In this document: one piece after another, positions 16,669-24,939 of the stretch
Layout of the letters: each line of letters starts with the position of its first letter
Numbering within the stretch: position 1 is the first letter of the stretch
Origin: G965230615 sp965230615
Lineage (GTDB): Bacteria > Pseudomonadota > Gammaproteobacteria > HTCC5015
NCBI GenBank assembly: GCA_965230615.1
Contig: OZ246012.1
Coordinates: 186,001-250,000 of the forward strand
Length of the DNA stretch: 64,000 nt
Direction: 5' to 3'
Translations under genes and position numbers: made by a program
Notes under the pieces: model-generated
What the model was told of the DNA's origin: nothing
The model's database searches: none
Seen by the model: only the letters and a program-made list of their open reading frames with translations

Positions 16669-17789
16669 TGGCTGCAGCAATTCACAATTTGGAACAGCAA
16701 TTAACATCCTTACCACTAAAAGTACGAAAACCACTACAAGGTTTACTCGCAGTTCAACATATAAATCCGGAAGTTGCTAGCAGAATTATAGAGGCGGGGA
16801 GATTGGCCGGTGACAATTCAAAGCTACTAGGCTTTGCTGTTAGCTACTACGCTTTGCGAGCACAGAATGTACCAGTCGATGATGTTATTAGTATGGCCAA
16901 AACTCAGCAACGTCGCATTAATCTTGGCTGGACACCAAAGCGTTGGCATCAGGAGCACAACCGATTATCACGCGCAGCCACGTTACAGCGGCTGGCCGCT
17001 GATAACGTCAATTATGATATTACTAAGTATCAAAAATATCTGCCTACTGACTGGCCTGGTTATCTTATTAAAAACAGTCGCCGTCTTGGTATGGAAGGCT
17101 TAAGGCAGTCTCATTGTGTTGCCAGTTATCACAATCAGATTATCAGTGGTTCCTGTGCAATTGCTACCGCCTTTATTCAGCAGCAACGCTGGACAGTGCA
17201 GTTGATATTAACGGGTGATGATGAAAGTCCATTGCAGATTACGCAAATTAAAAGCCGCTACAATCAAATGCCAAAGGCTGCTGAACGTGATGCTATTTAT
17301 GCGGCGATGAACATCAAACAGTTATCCAAGCAATCAGTAGACTCAGTTGCCGTCAGTCAGCGCAGTTATCTTGAAAATCTGCGTCGCGTATTACCAGTTT
17401 TACAGGCACTGGGAGTAGAAACAGTCACAGTCAGGTTCGATGGCTGTGGTGATAGCGGAGCTATTGATGTGGTTGATTTCGAACCGGATATTGATAACCC
17501 GAATATTGAAGTCAGTATATTCGATACAGTCAGGAGTTGCGATAATGGTATCTGGCTAAGTACGCAACAGCTTGTTAATGAACCATTAATGCACGCGATA
17601 GAGACTATAACCAACGATTACCTAGAGTACACCGATGTTGATTGGTATAACAATGATGGTGGCTTTGGTGAAATGACTATTGATGTCCCCGAAGGGACAG
17701 TAGCAATGGATGTCAATGTTCGATATACAGAGTCGAATACAGAGTTTTGTTCAACAATTGATATCATCACAGGCGATGTAGTCGACTAG
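16668..17789 (+). CDS. PcfJ-like protein
   Basis: 373-residue protein with the PcfJ-like core: MEGLRQSHCVASYHNQIISG (about 143-163), a Thr-rich strand, then an I-KSRYNQMP segment (about 195) corresponding to the Q-x-x-G-x-x-N-x-x-P signature. The N-terminal third is helical; residues about 230-373 are acidic beta-rich sequence of unknown role. PcfJ-like proteins are frequent on conjugative elements and were named from the enterococcal pCF10 transfer region, but their biochemistry is unclear. TAATG overlap couples it to the previous gene; a terminator follows. Confidence 0.78.
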   Translation: MAAAIHNLEQQLTSLPLKVRKPLQGLLAVQHINPEVASRIIEAGRLAGDNSKLLGFAVSYYALRAQNVPVDDVISMAKTQQRRINLGWTPKRWHQEHNRLSRAATLQRLAADNVNYDITKYQKYLPTDWPGYLIKNSRRLGMEGLRQSHCVASYHNQIISGSCAIATAFIQQQRWTVQLILTGDDESPLQITQIKSRYNQMPKAAERDAIYAAMNIKQLSKQSVDSVAVSQRSYLENLRRVLPVLQALGVETVTVRFDGCGDSGAIDVVDFEPDIDNPNIEVSIFDTVRSCDNGIWLSTQQLVNEPLMHAIETITNDYLEYTDVDWYNNDGGFGEMTIDVPEGTVAMDVNVRYTESNTEFCSTIDIITGDVVD

Positions 17790-17794
17790 ATTAG

Positions 17795-17817
17795 ATAGCC
17801 CGGTTATGCCGGGCTAT
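17795..17817. terminator. Bidirectional terminator after PcfJ-like gene
   Basis: ATAGCCCGG-TTATG-CCGGGCTAT, a 9-bp perfect stem between two convergent genes, followed by TGTTAT. Confidence 0.82.
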
Positions 17818-17819
17818 TG

Positions 17820-18026
17820 TTATCGTGTTAACGGCGAACTGCCGGTTTCCATAAATTCCAGCATATCTTCCTGTAATGCCGGACTTAATGCTGCAATTGA
17901 TGCGCTGAACAACGCTTCTAAAGTGTTAATCTGATTAACAGCATGGCCATTACGTGCGGCATATTGTCTTAGCATATTCAATTCGCTTTTAGTCAGTTTA
18001 ATTTTGCCGTTGAAGTTGCTGAGCAT
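17820..18026 (-). CDS. Small hypothetical protein
   Basis: Not recognised. A 68-residue helical protein (LTKSELNMLRQYAARNG then LEALFSASIAALSPALQEDMLEFM). It has sensible protein composition and ends just before the shared terminator. No ribosome site is visible before its ATG, and it borders the hairpin-dense region at 18040-18340, from which it might be transcribed. Confidence 0.5.
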   Translation of the reverse strand: MLSNFNGKIKLTKSELNMLRQYAARNGHAVNQINTLEALFSASIAALSPALQEDMLEFMETGSSPLTR

Positions 18027-18039
18027 CGTATTATTGTGT

Positions 18040-18340
18040 CATGAATAAAAATACTATCGAGGAGTCATGGAAGTAACTAGCGCAAGCGAGTTACGAGAGG
18101 ACGAGCCGCTGATAGCGGCGCGCCCGCAGCAGAACGAAGTGAGTGTGAGGCCGCATAGCCGCGTAGAGTCATTTGAGTTAGCTATGGAGCAACGTGTACC
18201 GTAGTGTCATGTTGTTTCGTAGCGAACGCAGGACGAGTCAGCGCAAAGTAAGGCCGTCGCGACCGACGATAGGTGAGAGAGTCGACTAGGATGTCCTGTC
18301 TCACATACTGAGACGCGCGACGCTATCAAAGGGTTTATTG
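18040..18340. other. ORF-free hairpin-dense region
   Basis: About 300 bases, GC-richer than the flanks, without an ORF but packed with stem-loops. These include GTAACTAGC-GCAA-GCGAGTTAC (18073-18094, one mismatch), GCCGCT-GAT-AGCGGC (18105-18119), and GTGAGA...TCTCAC (18273-18304) enclosing AGGATGTCCT. It lies between two minus-strand genes. Candidates are a structured RNA, an origin of transfer or vegetative origin, or a recoded remnant. Confidence 0.5.
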
Positions 18341-18348
18341 TGCTGGTT

Positions 18349-18540
18349 TTAAGGGCTGTCGGTTTTATTATTAACTGACTCAATAGCTTCAGCTATTTCA
18401 CAGATGCCATTATCAGCCTTTAGTTCGGCAATATAGGTTTTATAATGCTTGCCATCTTCAATCGTTTCTATATCCACCGTGCCGTTTTCAATATTGCCAC
18501 ACAGTATTTTTACTTCCGAGCCAAAGCGGGTTGTGATCAT
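18349..18540 (-). CDS. Small hypothetical protein, coupled to upstream gene
   Basis: Not assigned to a function. A 63-residue protein (TTRFGSEVKILCGNIENG, then YIAELKADNGICEIAEAIES) that looks like a short beta-rich domain plus a helix and resembles small proteins recurrent on conjugative elements. GGAGA lies eight bases before its ATG, which overlaps the stop of the 125-residue gene by four bases, so the pair is translationally coupled. Confidence 0.68.
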   Translation of the reverse strand: MITTRFGSEVKILCGNIENGTVDIETIEDGKHYKTYIAELKADNGICEIAEAIESVNNKTDSP

Positions 18541-18914
18541 AAGAATATCTCCCTGATCTTTTTTGGGAGGTCATGTACTGAATAGCGCTCAGATTCGAGA
18601 TTGATATTATCATCGACCAGATAACCAGTGAAATAAAATTCGTCTTTGGTGATTTTTAGTATCTGGCAATGTACATCATGGCCTTTCTGATTGTCCATGC
18701 TGTCTGTGTTAATAGCGAAGTTGTTACTTGTATGCCAAAGCTTGGCATTCCATTGTTTCTCGACAGATAATATATCTAGGTGCTTTACTAGCCTGGCAAG
18801 CATAATGATTTCTTTTTGCTGTTTTTGAGTAAAACTGCATAGAACGAAAGTAGGGTGGTTGCCATTAAATTTATCAGTGCAGTTAACGGCTAAATTGACG
18901 GTTAGTTTTTCCAT
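18537..18914 (-). CDS. Hypothetical protein
   Basis: Not recognised. A 125-residue soluble protein with AGGAG six bases before the ATG. Mixed alpha/beta composition (LTVNLAVNCTDKF, a helix QKEIIMLARLVKHLDIL, then beta-rich INLESERYSVHDLPKKIREIFL). Cotranscribed with the 63-residue gene downstream; the RecD2-like gene lies 62 bases upstream on the same strand and may be in the same transcript. Predicted role unknown. Confidence 0.68.
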   Translation of the reverse strand: MEKLTVNLAVNCTDKFNGNHPTFVLCSFTQKQQKEIIMLARLVKHLDILSVEKQWNAKLWHTSNNFAINTDSMDNQKGHDVHCQILKITKDEFYFTGYLVDDNINLESERYSVHDLPKKIREIFL

Positions 18915-18976
18915 TCGATGCTCCTGTTGTTATTGCTTATCTAGCATCTCATGGAATAGTAAAACCGCAACTTGTC

Positions 18977-21190
18977 TCAGATTAATCTGGCTAACCTGTT
19001 CTTAAGTCCTGTCACTCGTTCAAAGCTGGCCTGATTGCGGATGGCGTTATGCAATGCTCTTTGTTGCCCAATTAAGAAGACCTTTGACTTACTTCGAGTG
19101 GTAGCAGTGATTAATAAAGAGCGATTTAGTAGTATGTAGTGTGCCATGCAAATTGGCATCACAATGGCCGGATACTCACTGCCTTGGGATTTATGTATTG
19201 TGATGGCAAAAGCGAGGGATATTTCTTTAAGTTCATTGAACTTATACCATACGGTCTGATGGTTATATTCAATTAATAATTTTTTCCGATTTGATTCAAT
19301 GCGTTTGATAGTGCCGATATCACCGTTATAAACATCCTTTTCATGGTTATTTGATTTTTGTATCACCCGGTCACCAACGGCGAAACACTGGTTATCAAAG
19401 ACGATCTTGTTTGTAGCATGTGGATTAATTCTGCTTTGCAATAATCGGTTTAGTGCATAGGTGCCGAGTTCACCTTTATGCATGGGGGTGAGCACTTGAA
19501 TGTCCTGGCTTGGGTCGAGCCCAAATTTTGCCGGTAATGTTTTGCAAATGGTTTCTTCAATTTTGCCTGGAATTTTTTCCACCTCATTTTCTGTGATGAA
19601 GTAAAAGTCATTATCTGTGATGAGCGGTAATTGTCCCTGTTTTATCCGCTGGGCATTTAATATGATACTGCTGTGCGAAGCCTGACGGTGAATTTCGGTT
19701 AACCTTGCAACTGGTATAACTCCGGATTGAATCAGGTCGGCCAGTACATTGCCTGGACCCACACTGGGTAACTGATCGGCATCACCGATAAAAATAACAA
19801 CACACTGATCAAGTATTGCTTCTAATAGCGATTGCATAAGGTCAATATCTACCATAGAGCACTCGTCCACGATTAATACATCGATTTTCAAAGGGTTGTC
19901 TTGATGATGGCAAAACCTTTTTGTGCCCGGGCCTCCCAGTAGCAGGCGATGAATGGTAGTTGCCTCAATGCCGGTAGCCTCACTGAGCCGTCGAGCTGCG
20001 CGGCCTGTCGGCGCGCACAAGGCAATTGCTTGAGTCCTGGTTTGTAAAATGGTTAGTAACAGTTTGGTTAGGGTTGTTTTGCCGCTGCCGGGGCTGCCGG
20101 TGACAATGCTGACTTTATTCAGCAACAGGGTAGTAAGCGCTTTGCGCTGTGAATCAGATAATCTGATTCCGGTGGATTGCTCGGCATGAAGAATGCTATT
20201 GGTGGTATTGATTGTTTTCCAAGGCAGGCAGCCATTGTTTAATCGTTTGATTTGCCTGGCAACGGAAGTTTCAGCTTTATACAGTTTTGGTGAATAGATA
20301 TAACATTCACTATCGAGTGTTTCCGCTACCAGATGTTTTTTACGAATGGATCGTTCAAGTTGCAGTTCGATAGCTGTTTCAGGAATGTTCAGTAGTTGCT
20401 GTGTCAGTTTCACCAGTTGTGCTTGTTTGACAGCGCAATGCCCTTTAATTCTGGCCTCATATAAAACATTTCGCAGTCCGGCTAGTATTCTTTTCGAGTC
20501 ATCTTTTTTAAAACCGATCTGTTTGGCAATTTTGTCCGCTGTGTTAAAGCCGATGCCGGTGAGGTCTGCGTTTAATCTGTATGGATTACCGCGTAGTACA
20601 TTGATGGACTGATCACCGTACTTTGTGTAAATTCGTTGCGCTAGATATTGACTGATATTACTTTGACTAAGAAACAACATGATATCGCGTACGGATTTCT
20701 GTTTCTCCCAGCTTGCTGCAATGCGTTTCCTGCGTTGTGGTCCAATACCATTTACACGTTCAATTGCCGTTGGGTTATTGTCGAGAACATCAAAAAGCTT
20801 TTTGCCAAAAGTTCTGGCCAGCTTTTGTGCATAGTGTTTGCCAATACCATCAATAGCGCCGGAGGCCAGATATTTCTCCATGGTCTCACTGTTTGCGGAA
20901 ACGGAAACAATAATAGACGTCGCTTCAAATTGGCGCCCGAAACGCGGGTGATTAATCCAGTCGCCATAACAATGTATTTGTTCTCCTTGTTTAGCACCTG
21001 GACATATACCTGTAACTCTAACAGTGGAGTTATTGGCATCTATAATATCAAGGCAACACCAGCCATTGTCTGCACTATGTCTAACAAGGTTGATCCTGCC
21101 TTTTAATTCGTCAGCATTCAATAAACCGTGTTTATTGTTGGTTTGTCTTAGGATTGCTTGATTAAACTTTGCTTGCGTCGATAATGTCAT
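18977..21190 (-). CDS. RecD2/TraA-like DNA helicase
   Basis: 737-residue superfamily 1B helicase. N-terminal OB-like and tandem helix-hairpin-helix region (IDGIGKHYAQKLARTFG and VNGIGPQRRKRIA, about 115-165); Walker A TGSPGSGKTTL (about 362), Walker B VLIVDECSMVD (about 438), GDADQLPSVGPG (motif III, about 462), and the C-terminal UvrD-like motif TIHKSQGSEYP (about 667). Size and order match RecD2 (5'-3' helicase without RecBC). On conjugative elements such helicases assist DNA processing, replication or repair during transfer; which applies here is inference. Confidence 0.9.
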   Translation of the reverse strand: MTLSTQAKFNQAILRQTNNKHGLLNADELKGRINLVRHSADNGWCCLDIIDANNSTVRVTGICPGAKQGEQIHCYGDWINHPRFGRQFEATSIIVSVSANSETMEKYLASGAIDGIGKHYAQKLARTFGKKLFDVLDNNPTAIERVNGIGPQRRKRIAASWEKQKSVRDIMLFLSQSNISQYLAQRIYTKYGDQSINVLRGNPYRLNADLTGIGFNTADKIAKQIGFKKDDSKRILAGLRNVLYEARIKGHCAVKQAQLVKLTQQLLNIPETAIELQLERSIRKKHLVAETLDSECYIYSPKLYKAETSVARQIKRLNNGCLPWKTINTTNSILHAEQSTGIRLSDSQRKALTTLLLNKVSIVTGSPGSGKTTLTKLLLTILQTRTQAIALCAPTGRAARRLSEATGIEATTIHRLLLGGPGTKRFCHHQDNPLKIDVLIVDECSMVDIDLMQSLLEAILDQCVVIFIGDADQLPSVGPGNVLADLIQSGVIPVARLTEIHRQASHSSIILNAQRIKQGQLPLITDNDFYFITENEVEKIPGKIEETICKTLPAKFGLDPSQDIQVLTPMHKGELGTYALNRLLQSRINPHATNKIVFDNQCFAVGDRVIQKSNNHEKDVYNGDIGTIKRIESNRKKLLIEYNHQTVWYKFNELKEISLAFAITIHKSQGSEYPAIVMPICMAHYILLNRSLLITATTRSKSKVFLIGQQRALHNAIRNQASFERVTGLKNRLARLI

Positions 21191-21479
21191 TAACCGATGG
21201 CTCTTGTTATGAGGTATTACCTCCCATCATAAGGGTTTCGGTTAATATGCAAGTTTTGCAGATAGGCAATTACTTTGGAAAAAACCACTCTAGTGAACCT
21301 GTCGGGGCAGTTTGACTAGGTATTTTCCATTGAAATTTTGCTCTGTAATCGCTAAGTTTATATTAGCCAGCGTATGCAGATGCGTTGGTTTTGTAATGAA
21401 CCAATCTGCCTGACTGCTCAAATAAAGATATTCTGTAAAATATCTTCTTTCGATTTTTTACCTGCGTGTATCTAGATTC
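21191..21479. other. Intergenic region between divergent helicase and primase genes
   Basis: About 290 bases without a gene. It contains GAGGTATTACCTC near 21212, a 13-bp palindrome next to the helicase ribosome region, and T-rich stretches. Promoters for both divergent genes should lie here, but no confident -35/-10 pair was assigned. Confidence 0.4.
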
Positions 21480-21620
21480 TTAAACAGAATCCTACTAATT
21501 CTGTTTTCAAAATAGCTGACTTTACCCAGCCTGATCACAGCCGCTTGTCTCTCAACAGGTTGGCATATTTTTTTTACTGCATCGAATATCGATGCCTTGT
21601 CTGTATATGAGGATATTTCA
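21480..21620 (+). promoter_or_regulatory. Structured leader, family member 3
   Basis: Hairpin AACAGAAT...ATTCTGTT (21483-21505), then AATAGCTG (21511-21518) pairing GCTG with CAGC of CCAGCCTGAT (21526-21535), then the hairpin GCATCG-AATAT-CGATGC (21579-21595), then GAGGA and ATG 21621. Same order as at 3001 and 23510. Confidence 0.6.
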
Positions 21621-22751
21621 ATGAGTATTCAGGAATTAAAGCAACGGTGCAGTGGACGATGGCCGGATATCGTTACTCATCTGGCATCACAATCTGAGAT
21701 GGTTGATGCAATTAATCGTGGCCACTTGCGGCACGGATTATGTCCGGTGCATGGAGGTAACAATGCAGATGCATTTAGAGTGTTCCCGGATTTTGATATT
21801 ACGGGGGGTGCGATTTGCAATACCTGCGGTTCTTTTCCGAACGGTATTGAGCTTTTAATGTGGTTGAATGATTGGCAGATTGCTGAAACCGCGAAAGCGA
21901 TTGATGAATACTTGCTTGGGACGAGAGTTATAACACCGCCCCGGCGTCAGTCGAAGGTGATAATGCCTGTAAAGGCAATTGATCATCCAGGCCGGCCTTC
22001 ACTGAGTTCGCTGGAAAAAATATGGTCTCAGTCCTGCGCTTTGTCATCGAAGAATGCCGTGATTGCACAGCAGTATTTCTATAACCGGGGTATCGCATCG
22101 ATTTTGGATGCTGATCTCGGCTCAGTCAGATTTCACCCTGAACTGCCTTGTTATCATGGGAAGAAATTGCTTGGGAACTATCCGGCCATCGTAAGTATGG
22201 TGACTGATGCTGACGGTCAATTTGCAGGTTTGCATCGGACGTACCTGGATGCCAAAGGTTTTAAAGCAGCCGTGCCGTTGCCCAAAAAGACATTGGTTGC
22301 CAGTCATTGCACCATTAGCGGTGGTGCAGTACGTCTTTTTGATAGTGCGCCGGTAATAGGGATTGCGGAAGGTATTGAAAATGCGCTTGCCGTTTATTGC
22401 GCATTGAAGATGCCAGTGTGGGCCGCAACCAACACTTCGCTAATGGGCAGCCTGGTGATTCCAAAATCGGTTCGTAAAGTGATTATCTGGGCGGATTACG
22501 ACAAGTTGCAAAACATCAAAAAATCCAGGAAACGCATCAGGGCCGGTCATGTGGCAGCAAATAAACTGGCCACACGTCTACATATAGAAGGTCGTGAGGT
22601 TATTATTGAATACCCAGCCATGCTGGGTAGAGAAGGTGTTGACTGGAATGATGTTCTGGTTGAGCGTGGTCCAGCAGCATTTCCAGTTCATGCTTTAGAA
22701 TCTCGTCCCTTACCTAGTCTGCATGTGTTGTCCAGGTTGATGGCTTTATAG
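21621..22751 (+). CDS. Toprim-domain DNA primase (TraC/CHC2-like)
   Basis: 376 residues from ATG 21621 (GAGGA seven bases upstream; an in-frame TTG at 21597 lies in the leader). A zinc-ribbon near residues 35-75 reads CPVHGG...AICNTCG (C-x2-H...C-x2-C). The C-terminal Toprim domain has the catalytic Glu in GIAEGIENALA (about 246) and an Asp pair in IIWADYDK (about 290). It should lay down primers on the transferred strand or at the element's replication origin. No helicase domain is fused; the RecD2-like helicase is encoded divergently next door. Confidence 0.88.
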   Translation: MSIQELKQRCSGRWPDIVTHLASQSEMVDAINRGHLRHGLCPVHGGNNADAFRVFPDFDITGGAICNTCGSFPNGIELLMWLNDWQIAETAKAIDEYLLGTRVITPPRRQSKVIMPVKAIDHPGRPSLSSLEKIWSQSCALSSKNAVIAQQYFYNRGIASILDADLGSVRFHPELPCYHGKKLLGNYPAIVSMVTDADGQFAGLHRTYLDAKGFKAAVPLPKKTLVASHCTISGGAVRLFDSAPVIGIAEGIENALAVYCALKMPVWAATNTSLMGSLVIPKSVRKVIIWADYDKLQNIKKSRKRIRAGHVAANKLATRLHIEGREVIIEYPAMLGREGVDWNDVLVERGPAAFPVHALESRPLPSLHVLSRLMAL

Positions 22752-22767
22752 ATTTTCTATCTTTGAT

Positions 22768-22809
22768 TGGTAAAAGGTAACGGCCATTTAAGGCGGTTAT
22801 CTTTTACCA
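22768..22809 (+). terminator. Long hairpin after primase gene
   Basis: TGGTAAAAGGTAACGGCC and its near-complement (revcomp of 22792-22809, 16 of 18 bases) around a six-base loop, just after the primase stop. No T-run of note, but position and stability fit a terminator. Confidence 0.65.
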
Positions 22810-22929
22810 GCTTCTATTGTCTGCGTTGTTTTACAAAGCAGGTCTTATTCGAATTGGCTGTGTTATGGCTTCGGTTGCACGGCTCACATCACTTCAATCT
22901 TAAAACAAAATTTTAGTCGGAGAACAACT

Positions 22930-23490
22930 GTGAGCATAAGAATCTATCAAAATATAGATGAAATAAAAATCAATCCACCTGCAGCCAATGAGGTCTATAT
23001 TTATCAAAACCAAACCAAAGGCGTCAGCCAGAACTTTACCTGGTATGTCGCTGTTGCCAGCCGAAATGCAACAACATACAACAATGCAATCGCAGGGTTT
23101 TATTCAAAGATCGATGCGGTTTATTTCGCATTGACTTATAAGCAGATTGGCTGGAGCACCGGCACACTGGTTCGTCGCACCTGCGCGAATTTACTTAAAC
23201 ACTGCAGTCAGGAAAACTTTGCCGACTATGTCGAAGATCTGAAACTCGCCTTAGACGTTGAAGATGCTGTTGAGCCGCGTGTTCTGGTTGTGGTTGATCG
23301 TGCAGCTACCCATGCTTTTGCATCACCTGGCATAGACGTTGTTATTGTTGATAAGGATAGTCAGCGCGATTTTGCAGAAGATGAGTTAACTCCTATCCAC
23401 ACTGATTTTATTAAACTGCTGCAGGCCGCCAATATTCAATGGCCGGTGTCTGATGATGGTCGTCATGATGAGGCTACTACTGTGGCTTGA
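22930..23490 (+). CDS. Hypothetical protein
   Basis: Not recognised. A 186-residue soluble protein with a GTG start eight bases after GGAG. The first 90 residues are rich in Tyr and Asn (YIYQNQTKGVSQNFTWYVAV, NNAIAGFYSKIDAVYFALTYK). A beta-alpha stretch VLVVVDRAATHAF...IDVVIVDKDSQ lies near 125-155, and the tail is acidic. It sits between the primase and the third clear structured leader, in a plus-strand run of element genes. No function is proposed. Confidence 0.7.
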   Translation: MSIRIYQNIDEIKINPPAANEVYIYQNQTKGVSQNFTWYVAVASRNATTYNNAIAGFYSKIDAVYFALTYKQIGWSTGTLVRRTCANLLKHCSQENFADYVEDLKLALDVEDAVEPRVLVVVDRAATHAFASPGIDVVIVDKDSQRDFAEDELTPIHTDFIKLLQAANIQWPVSDDGRHDEATTVA

Positions 23491-23509
23491 TGCGTGACTA
23501 ACAATGATT

Positions 23510-23663
23510 TCGAAATTTCATTATACCGTTTGGTATATGAAGCGATAGCTGATCGTTAAACCAGCCTGATATCAATCTTTAATAGCCCATATGGGGAGCA
23601 CGTTTCCCCTCAGATGGGTATTTGTGATTCCTTCGTATGACAAACCTATAAGGAGGCTCACCT
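23510..23663 (+). promoter_or_regulatory. Structured leader, family member 4
   Basis: TCGAAATTTC (23510-23519) exactly as in the leader at 3001; hairpin TATACC-GTTT-GGTATA (23522-23537); GATAGCTG (23544-23551) pairing GCTG with CAGC of CCAGCCTGAT (23561-23570); a two-part hairpin CCCAT/ATGGG enclosing GGGGA/TCCCC (23586-23618); then ACCTATAAGGAGG, nearly the ACCTATAGGAGG of the first leader. Confidence 0.62.
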
Positions 23664-24200
23664 ATGCATCAACTCGCGTTATTGTCGTCGGGGTCTATAA
23701 CAGACTCTAAATTTAATTCTGATAATTTGCTGACTGCTTTTTCAGAGTTGATAGAAGATAACTCAATTGTTAATAGCGTCGTTAGCACATTAGAGCTAAT
23801 GGATATTGCCGAGCAAGAGATAGCTGATTTTCAAAAATGCTACCCGGAATATAAAGATGAAATTTGGAATGCCTTTTCTCATCTTTGTTGGCATTTTGGC
23901 TCCGATGTTAATGAAAAAATTTACCGGCATCATGCTCGAGAGCTATTGCAACGTATCGTGGATGGTAAGGATTTAAATCCTGGTACTAAAGCTGAGATCT
24001 TGAATTTAATTCTTGACTGTAGCATTTCACAACCTCTGCAAATACGTGTTACTGCACTTGCAGAACAAATTTTTAAAGAAATATTTGGCAATGTGTTTGA
24101 TTCAGTCGAACAAGCCCCTTTTATTTCTGAACCTTGGGAAAACTCATCTTTGGAAATTCTTTCTGAGTTGAGACAAAAATTATCTAGAAAGCGTGACTAA
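23664..24200 (+). CDS. Hypothetical helical protein
   Basis: Not recognised. A 178-residue, largely helical acidic protein (LLTAFSELIEDNSIVNSVVSTLELM, KIYRHHARELLQRIVDG, IRVTALAEQIFKEIFG). AAGGAGG lies nine bases before the ATG, the strongest ribosome site in the area, at the end of a conserved leader. The downstream membrane-protein gene follows after 38 bases and is probably cotranscribed. No signal peptide. Confidence 0.7.
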   Translation: MHQLALLSSGSITDSKFNSDNLLTAFSELIEDNSIVNSVVSTLELMDIAEQEIADFQKCYPEYKDEIWNAFSHLCWHFGSDVNEKIYRHHARELLQRIVDGKDLNPGTKAEILNLILDCSISQPLQIRVTALAEQIFKEIFGNVFDSVEQAPFISEPWENSSLEILSELRQKLSRKRD

Positions 24201-24238
24201 TCGAAATATTGGTTTCGCGATTTTTACAGGAGTAATAA

Positions 24239-24628
24239 ATGTTAAGAAAGCTAAAAAGTTTATCGTTTATTTTATTGATACTGCTTACCGCTCTATTGTG
24301 TGTTGGTTTTTTTGTGGATGATTATCGGATTGAAGTACTGCTATCCGGGTTGCATCTATATATGGCTAAATTGAATTCATTAGTAGCATTAGAGTGGGGC
24401 GGTGCAATTTCCGGAATATTGGGGGCTGTGTTGTTATCATTGAATATCCGGATTTCCAGATGGGCGTTCGTAGCCTATGCGATTTCAAATGTTTGCTGGA
24501 TATCCTATGCGATACAGTCAGAAGCTTACGGGTTGCTAACAGCTCAGTTATTCTATACAACTACTACTTGCATTGGTTTTATCAGATGGTTCGGTAGCAT
24601 GGATAAATCTTACCTGACTGCATCATAG
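24239..24628 (+). CDS. Small multi-pass membrane protein
   Basis: A 129-residue protein with four predicted membrane segments (about 7-25, 45-65, 70-90 and 95-115). The pattern WGGAISGILGAVLLSLNIR, then SNVCWISYAIQ and a final GFIRWFG resembles small PnuC-like or YgjV-like inner-membrane proteins, but identity is too weak to assign a substrate. AGGAG precedes the ATG. It closes the backbone segment before the exosortase H cargo and ends in a strong terminator. Confidence 0.7.
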   Translation: MLRKLKSLSFILLILLTALLCVGFFVDDYRIEVLLSGLHLYMAKLNSLVALEWGGAISGILGAVLLSLNIRISRWAFVAYAISNVCWISYAIQSEAYGLLTAQLFYTTTTCIGFIRWFGSMDKSYLTAS

Positions 24629-24647
24629 TCTATTGTCCCATTAACAC

Positions 24648-24678
24648 AAAACCACCGTTGATTTTTTCGCGGTGGTTT
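24648..24678 (+). terminator. Rho-independent terminator
   Basis: AAAACCACCG...CGGTGGTTTT, a 10-bp perfect stem followed by TGTTTTTT. It separates the element backbone from the exosortase H block. Confidence 0.9.
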
Positions 24679-24939
24679 TTGTTTTTTAATTGCACAGTTT
24701 GGAATTTACTCTAGGTTTATTGTGTTCAGCACAGCGGTAAAAAATTTATAGCCTGATTCATTTTATAGTTTTCAATCCTAACTACATGTTAATTTTGGGA
24801 AAATTAAGTTAACTGAAAAGTCAAACATAAAATATCAGCAAAGAACTTTCTGATTGTAATAATAGCTTCATAAAACTCTGAAACAATCCATCGCCAATGT
24901 AAATTGGAAAACGTAAAAGTTTACAAACAAGGACCTATA

